From Deltaproteobacteria bacterium (lineage in GTDB: Bacteria > Myxococcota_A > UBA9160 > SMWR01): a stretch of DNA of 15,733 nucleotides. The stretch lies in NCBI GenBank assembly GCA_029261905.1, contig JAJDAM010000746.1:1-15733 (forward strand). The letters run 5' to 3'. A model generated the notes under the pieces. That model saw only the letters and a program-made list of their open reading frames with translations, did no database searches and had not been told where the DNA came from. Positions 8,134 to 14,753 of this stretch are shown here, piece by piece (position 1 is the stretch's first letter; each line of letters begins with the position of its first letter). Made by a program: the position numbers and the translations under genes.

Positions 8134-9186
8134 TCACATTCGGCATCTCTGGCGACGGCCCGCCAGCTTTCGATTCTCACCAAGCAGCACCAGGCAAATC
8201 ACCGCGCTGAACGTCTGCAATGCCGGGCTTGGTTCTGGCAGCGAGATCGCTTGCGAGATCAACGACGCCGCAAGGTTTCGATTCGCTTCGTCGAACCGAA
8301 CTCTCCGCTCCAACTCGACGTGCACGAAAATGCCGCCCAGGCTCCTGGAGTAGATGCCCTGGTCGTTGGTTGTCGCGGCGAGCGACGAAAACGTGATCCC
8401 GTCGACGGCACCGTTCACCTGCACGTTCAGGGGATCATCCGCTTCCAGCGTGTTGTTCGCGTAGGAGGGAAACCCCGCGTCGTCCATCAGCCCGTCGAGA
8501 TCGACAATCTCCTGCGTCACCCCGCCGTCGCCGTTGGAGAGCACGACATCGGTTCCGACGGGGAAGGAGTGGTTGTCTTTGTCGAAACCGTGGATCTGCC
8601 ACGCGGGCCGTTCTGCCGTCGCTCCGTTCCAAACCGTATGGACGGCGTGAAAGATCGAATCCGTGAGGCGCGCCACGTCAGCGGTTCCGAGCCCGTTCGC
8701 ATTGCGATGCGCTCCGGCCATCAGGAAGCCGCGCGAACGGGTTTCGCGGAAGGCAATTGCGGCGATGTCCCAGGTGTTGGTGTCGTTGAGCGGATGAGGG
8801 ACCTCGATCAGGACTTCGGCCAGGAAGGTCGGGGCGACGAAGAACGAACCCCAGCCGAGCGTGGTCTCACCGCCGACGAGCTGTTCGCGAAGCCCCAGGT
8901 AGACCGCGCCGCTTGCAGAATCGGTGTATTCCACCAACTCGTAGGCCAACGCCGCCGCCTGGGTGTCGGCCGCACTGGTATCTCCCGCGAGCAACGCGGC
9001 GGCGAGCGTGGAAAAATTCTCCTGCTCGTTGACCGTGGGGGGAACGTAGAGATTCGACCCACTGGCGAATGCCAGATTTCTGAGGCGCTCGATCTCGGAG
9101 ACGAAATCTCCCGTCTCGAGCGTGATCGCCCCGGAAGGCGAACTCGTCAGAACGATGACGTAGATCACGACCCAGTGTGTCGGCAT
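8134..9186 (-). CDS. Exported PEP-CTERM protein of unrecognised family, possible metal-dependent hydrolase
   Basis: 350 residues from ATG at 9186. A hydrophobic signal segment lies at 5-20 (ending SPSGA). The C-terminus has LPEP (316-319), a membrane stretch at about 324-336 and a basic tail with RR at 344-345. The body contains LIEVPHPLND (H131), GAHRNAN (H160), ADVARLTDSIFHAVH (D170, H180, H183), WQIHGFDKDNHSF (H199) and FVHVELERRVRF (E291). This order of His, Asp and a late Glu within a beta-strand recalls zinc-dependent amidohydrolases such as N-formylglutamate amidohydrolase. The resemblance is by eye only, and the protein is best called hypothetical. GGGGGG lies unusually close to the ATG. 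An alternative TTG at 9258 would add 24 residues including RVRR, a more typical basic n-region. It may be co-transcribed with the spherulin-like gene 87 bases downstream. Confidence 0.75.
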   Translation of the reverse strand: MPTHWVVIYVIVLTSSPSGAITLETGDFVSEIERLRNLAFASGSNLYVPPTVNEQENFSTLAAALLAGDTSAADTQAAALAYELVEYTDSASGAVYLGLREQLVGGETTLGWGSFFVAPTFLAEVLIEVPHPLNDTNTWDIAAIAFRETRSRGFLMAGAHRNANGLGTADVARLTDSIFHAVHTVWNGATAERPAWQIHGFDKDNHSFPVGTDVVLSNGDGGVTQEIVDLDGLMDDAGFPSYANNTLEADDPLNVQVNGAVDGITFSSLAATTNDQGIYSRSLGGIFVHVELERRVRFDEANRNLAASLISQAISLPEPSPALQTFSAVICLVLLGENRKLAGRRQRCRM

Positions 9187-9519
9187 ATCCCCCCGGCAAG
9201 CCGCGAAGCGACGAACACGATGCGGAACGAGGATAGTCGAGGTCCACTCTGGTGCCAACGTTAGGCGTCCTCTCCGCACTACTACCGAATGCTGCTCGAG
9301 GAAGGACGATGCCGCCGTGTAGCTGGGAGAAATGAAATTGCGGTCAGCCGCGCGTGGCGAAGTGATGCTGCTCGTCCCGACATTTGACCTGGGCCGATCC
9401 GAGTTTGGCCGATCGAACAAGCGGCTCTTGCCTGGTACGGCGCGGTCTACATCCCGATACGAATCGCGCAGAGCCGAGCGCCCGGTTCCGGATTCGAACT
9501 CGCGATCGCGGTCACGGTC
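9187..9519. other. Region between a PEP-CTERM gene and the methyltransferase; no intact gene
   Basis: About 330 bases hold the upstream region of the minus-strand PEP-CTERM gene and the damaged or missing 5' part of the plus-strand methyltransferase. The methyltransferase frame is open from 9388, after an in-frame TGA at 9385-9387, and encodes plausible membrane protein (ALAWYGAVYIPIRIA) but has no ATG, GTG or TTG before 9520. CGTTAGGCG at 9259-9267 is repeated in inverted form at 9879-9887. No promoter can be assigned. Confidence 0.5.
9259..9267 (+). repeat. Left copy of a 9-bp inverted repeat flanking the methyltransferase
   Basis: CGTTAGGCG, containing the sequence GTTAGGC that matches the integron core-site consensus GTTRRRY. 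The inverted partner lies at 9879-9887. No complete attC site can be built around it. Confidence 0.4.
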
Positions 9520-9885
9520 TTGGTCGTTGGGCTTTCGATCTACGCTTGGTGTGTCGGGGACTTCGCGACCTTTGGTCGGGGTACGCCGGCCCCGATCGAC
9601 GCGCCAACGAAGCTCGTCGTGCGGGGGCTCTACCGCTACACACGCAATCCGATGTACGTCGGGGTCCTCACGGTAATCCTGGGCTGGGCCGTCCTGTTCC
9701 GAGCGGCAGACCTGGTCGTGTATGCGCTGGTAGTCGGAACCTGCTTCCATCTTTTCATCATTTTGTACGAAGAGCGCCACCTCCTCGAAACGATCGAAAC
9801 GCAGTACGAGGAGTACTGCTCGCGGGTCTCTCGTTGGTTGCCCTTTCCAACGCGAAAGTCGCCAGGAAGAAACTCAGCCGCCTAA
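9520..9885 (+). CDS. Isoprenylcysteine methyltransferase-like membrane protein, 5' end incomplete or non-standard
   Basis: Only 121 residues follow the first usable start codon (TTG at 9520), but the homologous frame is open from 9388. The C-terminal half is typical of the ICMT/phospholipid methyltransferase family of small membrane methyltransferases that use S-adenosylmethionine. Numbering from TTG, it has FGRGTPAP (18-25), RGLYRYTRNPMYVG (35-48), two membrane segments, and EERHL (84-88) with YEEYCSRVSRWLPF near the C-terminus. Bacterial members are often about 150 or more residues and have an extra N-terminal helix. Part of that helix (WYGAVYIPIRIA) is encoded upstream of 9520 with no start codon. 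Either the gene is a 5'-damaged pseudogene or it starts at a rare codon. No ribosome binding site precedes the TTG. The substrate is unknown. The TAA stop lies inside the right 9-bp repeat. Confidence 0.6.
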   Translation: MVVGLSIYAWCVGDFATFGRGTPAPIDAPTKLVVRGLYRYTRNPMYVGVLTVILGWAVLFRAADLVVYALVVGTCFHLFIILYEERHLLETIETQYEEYCSRVSRWLPFPTRKSPGRNSAA

Positions 9886-9887
9886 CG
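9879..9887 (-). repeat. Right copy of the 9-bp inverted repeat, covering the methyltransferase stop
   Basis: CGCCTAACG, the exact reverse complement of 9259-9267. It includes GCCTAAC, which fits the RYYYAAC inverse core of an integron attC, with the gene's TAA stop embedded as in many cassettes. No matching GTTRRRY follows in the next 230 bases. Confidence 0.4.
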
Positions 9888-10118
9888 CCGGACACGCTGC
9901 TTCGCTGGTATCGGTGGCTGATCGCCAAGAAATACCATGCCACGGGACTCAGCCCCACGACCACACTCTCGACTATGACCCGGCGGGATCGAGCGCATCG
10001 ATCCGGAGGAGAAATAGCGCAATCCACTTCACGTCAGTACCGTATCGCCAATCAACCCTCTTCGGATCGACCAGGCCAGGCCACGTGACAAATCTACGCC
10101 AATGGACGGCGATCTGAC
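9886..10118. other. Intergenic gap; no gene recognised
   Basis: 233 bases between the methyltransferase and the P-loop kinase. No terminator, promoter or gene fragment could be supported; short open frames here resemble nothing known. Confidence 0.4.
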
Positions 10119-10718
10119 GTGCATTCGCGATACCGAGCCCGCCAATTGCCGTTACATGAGCCGTCGCTAGTCGTCGTCACTGGTCGCCCGGGAGCTGGCA
10201 AAACGACCTTGGCTCACGCCTTGGCCAAGACGATCCATTGTCCCGCGTTTTGCCGTGACGAGTTCAAAGAGGGGTTCGTGAACGCTGCGAATAGCAGCCA
10301 CGGCGAACTTCCGAGCGCTGTCAACCTGAAGATCTACGACACATTCTTCGAGGCGATCGACCTGATGCTTTCCAGTGGCATCAGTCTCGTAGCCGAGGCG
10401 GCATTCCAGCATGAACTCTGGGCCCCCAAGCTCGAGCCTCTCTGTCGAAGGTATCGGGTGGCAATCCTGATTTGTTCCGTCGATCCGCCCACTGCCAGAG
10501 CGCGGTTCATCGAGAGAGGCTTGGCCGATCCGGCCCGTGAGCGTTTCCATGGCGACCGGCCGGTGCATGCAGCCAAGGATGGAATCGAACTCCCGATCGG
10601 CAAGTACATTCCGCCAAGCTTGCCCGTACCCACCATCAGCGTCGATACAACCGAAGGGTATGATCCGAGTCTCGAGGAGATCGCGTCTTTCGTGATGGAG
10701 ATCGCACAGGGACCATGA
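10119..10718 (+). CDS. Small P-loop kinase-like ATPase (AAA_33 / zeta-toxin-like fold)
   Basis: 199 residues, soluble. A Walker A motif GRPGAGKTT lies at 22-30 after the hydrophobic strand SLVVVT. CRDEFKEG (45-52) is the usual acidic segment following strand 2 in small-molecule kinases of the AAA_33 group. SLVAEAAF (89-96) corresponds to the Walker B-like strand, and ARARFIERG (126-134) looks like the Arg-rich lid. Relatives phosphorylate small substrates, for example chloramphenicol phosphotransferase and zeta toxin, and many are uncharacterised; the substrate here is unknown. No antitoxin-like partner is adjacent, which argues against a zeta toxin. GTG at 10119 is the only good start after an in-frame stop at 10086, although TTG at residue 10 is possible; the ribosome binding site is weak. 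Confidence 0.8.
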   Translation: MHSRYRARQLPLHEPSLVVVTGRPGAGKTTLAHALAKTIHCPAFCRDEFKEGFVNAANSSHGELPSAVNLKIYDTFFEAIDLMLSSGISLVAEAAFQHELWAPKLEPLCRRYRVAILICSVDPPTARARFIERGLADPARERFHGDRPVHAAKDGIELPIGKYIPPSLPVPTISVDTTEGYDPSLEEIASFVMEIAQGP

Positions 10719-10756
10719 CATGGCTCGGTGCTTTGCATACGCGCTTGAACTTCAGA

Positions 10757-10766
10757 TGTCATGACA
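10757..10766. repeat. 10-bp perfect palindrome upstream of the glycosyltransferase
   Basis: TGTCATGACA, located in the 157-bp gap before the ATG at 10876. It could be an operator half-site pair, but a 10-bp palindrome can also arise by chance. Confidence 0.25.
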
Positions 10767-10875
10767 CGCAGCCCAACTGAACTGGAGGTATCATCTTCAT
10801 CGTGTTCGACGACGTCCTGTTTCGGCAAGGCTTCCTCCTCGAAGCGCGGCCCCCGACACGTAGTTTTCGGCTGCG

Positions 10876-12390
10876 ATGAAGCGCTTGTCGTCGAGCCAGG
10901 GATGCGCGGTCGTTGTCGCACTCGCAATCGCCAGTGTCGTGGGTGCCACGATTCCCGATTACGGTGTGACCTGGGACGAGGTGTTGTACCTCGAGGAGGC
11001 GACGGCCTACGCGGCGTGGCTGCGTTCTCCCGCGCTCGAGAGTATCGACGCGAACTGGGCGTCGACCCACCCACCGCTGCATCGGATTCTCGGTGGTCTG
11101 TCGCGGACTGTTTTCCACGAAGCCCTCGGCTGGCTCGAGCCGCTGACCGCGTTTCGGCTCGTGACCGCGGCCTTTGCTTTCGTTCTGGCAGCGGCGCTGT
11201 TTGGGTTCACAGAGCAGTTGTTCGGCCGCGCGGCGGCCCTCGCCACGACACTGATGTTCTTCGCGATGCCGCGGGTCTTCTTCCACAGCCACATCGCCGC
11301 GCTCGATGTCCCAGTTGCCGCGATGGTTCTATGCACGACCATCGCGTACTGGCGCAGTTTCGAACGCCCCGTTTGGATCGTGGCTGCCGCGGCCCTGCTC
11401 GGCGCCGGCATCTCGCTGAAGCTGAACGCCGCGATCGCGCTGGTTCCGATGGCCGCGCTGCTGGCCGTTCGCGTAAGCACGGCCGTGCGTAGCGGTGGGC
11501 CAATCGCGCCGCTGCTGACGCGGCAGGCGCTGCTGCTCGTGATTCCGCCCTTGTTGTTCGTTGCGATCTGGCCGTGGCTCTGGTCTGATCCGATCGGTCG
11601 GACCGCGGCGCTGTTCGACTACCACGCCGACCACTTCCCGATTGCAACGACCTACTTCGGGCGCGTGACCACCGAGGCGCCGTTCCACTACCCGTTCGTG
11701 ATGACTGCGCTCACAGTTCCGATTCCGACGTTGGCACTCGCGTTCGGCGGTCTGTTGGGATTTCGGCGCAGTGGCGACCGCGGGGTCCTGCTGTTCCTGC
11801 TGGCGGGCGCGTTGGCACCGCTGGTGTTCTTCGCGCTGCCCGGAATTCCCAAGTCGGGCGGTGTGCGACACTTCATCGTAGGTTACCCGTTCCTGTGTCT
11901 ACTCGCGGGAGCGGGCATCCGCCAGATCCTGCAGCCGATTCGCCGTGTCGTGGTGCGGCGGGCCGTCTATGCGGGTTTGCTGGCCTGTGTGCTCCTCGCT
12001 GGGCCACCGATGATCGCGAGAATGCACCCCTACCAGATCGCCTATTTCAATGCGTTCGTCGGCGGCACCCGGGGCGCAAGCGCGCTCGGTTTCGACCTGG
12101 ACTATTGGGGGAGTTCCTACCGCGGCTTGCTCGACTGGATGAACGCGCACCCGGATCGGGTCTACTGGATACCGCTGGCACCGCGCCTCGGTGAGTTCTA
12201 TCGAGACACCGGTGCGCTCATCGATGGTATTCGCTTCGGAACGGCGGCAGGAAGCGACACACTGGTGCTCCTCAATCGGCCGAGCTTCTTCAACGACGAG
12301 ATGTTGGGCTGCCTGAGCGAGCGCGCGCCGCTGTTCGGAGTCGGCCCGTCGGGCGTCGATCTCGCACGTTTGTGCGAACGGCGGCGTTGA
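10876..12390 (+). CDS. GT-C type membrane glycosyltransferase (PMT/ArnT-like)
   Basis: 504 residues with roughly ten hydrophobic segments, an inner-membrane protein. Just after the first helix it has the acidic motif VTWDEVLYLEE (D34, E35), the catalytic-loop signature of lipid-phosphate-dependent GT-C enzymes of the PMT/ArnT (GT39/GT83) type. It is followed by STHPPLHRIL (64-72) and FFHSHIAALDVP (135-146, second acidic position D144). These enzymes transfer a sugar from a polyprenyl-phosphate donor to protein, lipid A or another glycan on the periplasmic side. Donor and acceptor cannot be told here. The soluble C-terminal part (about 390-504) is likely periplasmic. The start is ATG at 10876 without a strong ribosome binding site. 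It forms a unit with the next gene, which starts 8 bases after the stop. Confidence 0.85.
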   Translation: MKRLSSSQGCAVVVALAIASVVGATIPDYGVTWDEVLYLEEATAYAAWLRSPALESIDANWASTHPPLHRILGGLSRTVFHEALGWLEPLTAFRLVTAAFAFVLAAALFGFTEQLFGRAAALATTLMFFAMPRVFFHSHIAALDVPVAAMVLCTTIAYWRSFERPVWIVAAAALLGAGISLKLNAAIALVPMAALLAVRVSTAVRSGGPIAPLLTRQALLLVIPPLLFVAIWPWLWSDPIGRTAALFDYHADHFPIATTYFGRVTTEAPFHYPFVMTALTVPIPTLALAFGGLLGFRRSGDRGVLLFLLAGALAPLVFFALPGIPKSGGVRHFIVGYPFLCLLAGAGIRQILQPIRRVVVRRAVYAGLLACVLLAGPPMIARMHPYQIAYFNAFVGGTRGASALGFDLDYWGSSYRGLLDWMNAHPDRVYWIPLAPRLGEFYRDTGALIDGIRFGTAAGSDTLVLLNRPSFFNDEMLGCLSERAPLFGVGPSGVDLARLCERRR

Positions 12391-12398
12391 GGGGAACG

Positions 12399-13550
12399 AT
12401 GAAGGACACGAGCCCGCGACCCACGGCGATCGTCGATTGGCTGCGCGACGAGTGGCCCGTGCTGCTCGCGGTGACCGCGAGCGCGCTGGCGGGCCTCGCG
12501 CTCTACGGAGTCGGGGACGTCGGACAGGGGTTCTGGGCGATGTCGCGCGACTACCTGAACCCGGGCTTCGACCTCTACACGCGCGAGACGGTGCTGTTTC
12601 CGCTGCTGATGGCTGCGCTCGATGCGGTCGGGATCCAGATGAGCGCTGCGCGAAATCTGCTCTTCGTCGTCGCGACGGCCATGGGACTGGCATTCGGGCT
12701 CCGCGCGCGCATCGGCCGAGTGCGGTCCGCGCTGATCGCGTGCAGTCTGCTCCTCAGCACGATCGGATTGATCCTGTACAGCTGGGCGGGCATGCCCGAT
12801 TCCCTCACCGTGATGGCGACCGCGATCGTGTGTTTCGCTCGCCGGCCGCGGCTGCTCGCGTTCGCCGCGTTCCTCGGAGCCACGAATCATCTGTCGCAGT
12901 TCTGCTTCATCGGCTTGTTCGTTTGTGCTTTGCGCGGAGCACTCGAGCCCGGCTTCGGACTGCGCGAGGCGGCAGCGATTTTGCTGGGCGCGGCAACGGG
13001 TGCGGCGGCGGTGAAGGGCCTGCTGTGGTGGCTCGACGTGACGCCCGCCCACGACCGTCTCGCGCTGGCACTCCAGACTCCGCCGTCCGAGTGGTGGAGC
13101 CGCTTCGCGACGCGCGGCTGGACTTCGCTCTATTCGTTCCACCACGCGCACTGGCTGCTGCTGGCGGTTCTCGTACCAGTGCTCGCGGTCTATTGGCGGC
13201 GTGCGCTTTGGCTGCTGCTCGGTTGTGAGCTGCTGGCCGTACTGCTGACGGTTTTCACACAGGACACCACCCGAGTGTTCGCGTTGCTCGGCTGGTTCGC
13301 GCCCGCACTGGTACTGGTTCTGTCATGGGAGCGACCGGAGACGGTCCCGGTCCGTTGGCAGCGACGCCTTGTCATCACGTTGGCGTTGTCGATGGCATTG
13401 ATGGCGGCGCTTCCGAAGATCTACGTGTGGAACGGAGTGGTTCACGACATGTCTCGATCGCGCCAGCTGTTGCGCGAGCGCCTCACGGCCTCGCGCGATC
13501 ACTCGCCGCGCCCCGCACATCTACCCAGCTACGACACATCGGCGCATTAG
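12399..13550 (+). CDS. Polytopic membrane protein of unknown function, coupled to the glycosyltransferase
   Basis: 383 residues, with about nine hydrophobic segments (first at 20-39). No family was recognised. Notable pieces are SRDYLNPGFDLYTRE (49-63), AGMPDSLTVMA (130-140), ATNHLSQFCFIG (161-172) and FTQDTTRVFALLGWFAP (286-302); polar residues such as D290 and R292 inside a membrane region suggest a catalytic or transport role. There is no WDE/HPP signature, so it is not an obvious PMT homologue, though another GT-C-like or EpsG-like glycan enzyme is possible. The start is ATG at 12399: GAGGGG lies 4 bases upstream and overlaps the preceding stop, indicating translational coupling. The frame is also open from GTG at 12372, which would overlap the upstream gene and lacks a ribosome site. 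Its last 30 bases overlap the convergent metalloprotease gene. Confidence 0.78.
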   Translation: MKDTSPRPTAIVDWLRDEWPVLLAVTASALAGLALYGVGDVGQGFWAMSRDYLNPGFDLYTRETVLFPLLMAALDAVGIQMSAARNLLFVVATAMGLAFGLRARIGRVRSALIACSLLLSTIGLILYSWAGMPDSLTVMATAIVCFARRPRLLAFAAFLGATNHLSQFCFIGLFVCALRGALEPGFGLREAAAILLGAATGAAAVKGLLWWLDVTPAHDRLALALQTPPSEWWSRFATRGWTSLYSFHHAHWLLLAVLVPVLAVYWRRALWLLLGCELLAVLLTVFTQDTTRVFALLGWFAPALVLVLSWERPETVPVRWQRRLVITLALSMALMAALPKIYVWNGVVHDMSRSRQLLRERLTASRDHSPRPAHLPSYDTSAH

Positions 13551-14558
13551 GGACGCCACTTTCCGTTCTCGAGCCGAATTCGAAGCACGGCGCATGACAC
13601 CAAGGCTGGCCAACGCCGTCGCGATCGCGCAAGTCGCACCCGGTTCCGGAACGGTTTCGTAGCCGAGATCGGCATACACGGCGAGATCGAGATCGGAGAT
13701 CGGAAGCCGTACACCATTTGGGATCGAGCAGCCGTTCATCAAGCTGCCGGTCAAGATGGCTGGATCGAAGCAGGTTCCCAGATGATAGAAATTCTGAGAG
13801 AAGAGAAAGTCGAATCGACCCACATTGGAAAGCGGGACCGGGCCCCCAAAAATCGCTGACGATGTGACCCCCGTGAAGGACATCGGATTGGGATCGCCTT
13901 TGGAATCCTCGACGAACCCATCACCTCCGAACGAACTCATCGAGTCGAACAACAGCAGGAAGTCCGCAGGAAGCCCGCCGTAGGAAGCGTCGAAGACGAA
14001 ACTTCGCACTCCAGCCATCCCGAGCCCGTGACCGAGTTCGTGCATGATGATACTGATGAAGTCACCCCGGTCGCTCTGCACCGGAGTCGTACGTTGTTCG
14101 GGCTGGGGATCGATCCAGTAAAAGTCGTCGACGAATTGTGCGTTGATGCCGACCACGATATCGAAGCCGAAAAAAGCGGTACCGGGGTTCTTTCCCGTTC
14201 GCGTCAGGCTGAGCGGACCCGGCTCGACGAGGTCTCGCTGCCCGATCATCCCGATCGTGAGGCCATTCGAAAAGGTACCGCCCGTTCTCGCGAGACTACG
14301 ATCGGCCCTGACGCGGAGCATCATGACTTCATTCGAGGTGAGCCGAGACCCCCATTCCGCGGCGGCCGCTGCGATATTCCGTTGGAACAAGGATGTCGGT
14401 TCCAACCATCCTCGCGTCCCGAAGTCCTCCTCGACGTTGTCTACGAACTCGATCGCAAACGTCACCGCATGGCTTTCGCTCGCGAAACCCGGCGAGATCC
14501 CTGCACACAACGCAGCCACGACCAGAACGGCCAACCGACGACGCGCCACATTCGACAT
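13521..14558 (-). CDS. Exported HExxH metalloprotease-like protein with PEP-CTERM tail
   Basis: 345 residues. The signal peptide lies at 1-27 (VARRRLAVLVVAALCAG, cleavage near GFAS). The zinc motif HELGHGLGM (173-181) has ligands H173 and H177 and catalytic E174. SLMNG (272-276) could be the Met-turn, and the LPISDLDLAVYADLGYE block (285-301) is common in matrixin-like PEP-CTERM peptidases. The classic metzincin third His, 10 residues after the first, is absent; the position holds Gly. VPEP (303-306), a hydrophobic stretch and RR (323-324) form the sorting signal, followed by a further 21 residues ending RRCVVAG. The start is ATG at 14558 with GAGGTG 6 bases upstream, rather than an upstream open frame. 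A peptidase anchored or released at the cell surface is expected; the substrate is unknown. Convergent with the membrane protein gene, overlapping it by 30 bases. Confidence 0.88.
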   Translation of the reverse strand: MSNVARRRLAVLVVAALCAGISPGFASESHAVTFAIEFVDNVEEDFGTRGWLEPTSLFQRNIAAAAAEWGSRLTSNEVMMLRVRADRSLARTGGTFSNGLTIGMIGQRDLVEPGPLSLTRTGKNPGTAFFGFDIVVGINAQFVDDFYWIDPQPEQRTTPVQSDRGDFISIIMHELGHGLGMAGVRSFVFDASYGGLPADFLLLFDSMSSFGGDGFVEDSKGDPNPMSFTGVTSSAIFGGPVPLSNVGRFDFLFSQNFYHLGTCFDPAILTGSLMNGCSIPNGVRLPISDLDLAVYADLGYETVPEPGATCAIATALASLGVMRRASNSARERKVASLMRRCVVAG

Positions 14559-14753
14559 CCACTTCACCTCGTATCCAACCGGTCGCACTGCCACAAGCCC
14601 GGAGTTCGACTCGATCGAGTCGACCCGGCAATCGATTCCAGGCGCTGAACACTAGCGGGCCGGATGCTCGCCAACCGCGGAAGCGCGACGATTCGACGCC
14701 ACTTGCACGCGACTCTGCTGGAATCGGCGCGCGCACGTCTCTGGGCCCGCGCG
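14559..14753. other. Gap upstream of the metalloprotease, downstream of the oxidoreductase
   Basis: 195 bases on the minus strand between the end of the luciferase-like gene and the metalloprotease start. It holds a perfect 18-bp palindrome (14606-14623) and no gene or clear terminator. Confidence 0.4.
14606..14623. promoter_or_regulatory. Perfect 18-bp palindrome upstream of the metalloprotease
   Basis: TCGACTCGATCGAGTCGA is its own reverse complement over all 18 bases. It lies 48-65 bases upstream of the metalloprotease ATG, a typical operator position. The binding protein is unknown. Confidence 0.45.

Noticed and set aside
9187..9990. Complete integron attC sites on either side of the methyltransferase
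   Set aside because: Only one core-like box is present on each side. No RYYYAAC lies 57-141 bases before 9260, and no GTTRRRY follows 9887 in the gap, so a full attC cannot be supported.
12372..12398. GTG at 12372 as the start of the second membrane protein
   Set aside because: It overlaps the upstream gene and lacks a ribosome site, whereas ATG at 12399 follows GAGGGG at 4 bases.
14640..14753. Possible terminator or small gene downstream of the luciferase-like gene
   Set aside because: GC-rich self-complementary bits exist, but there is no stable hairpin with a T-run and no frame with a ribosome site.
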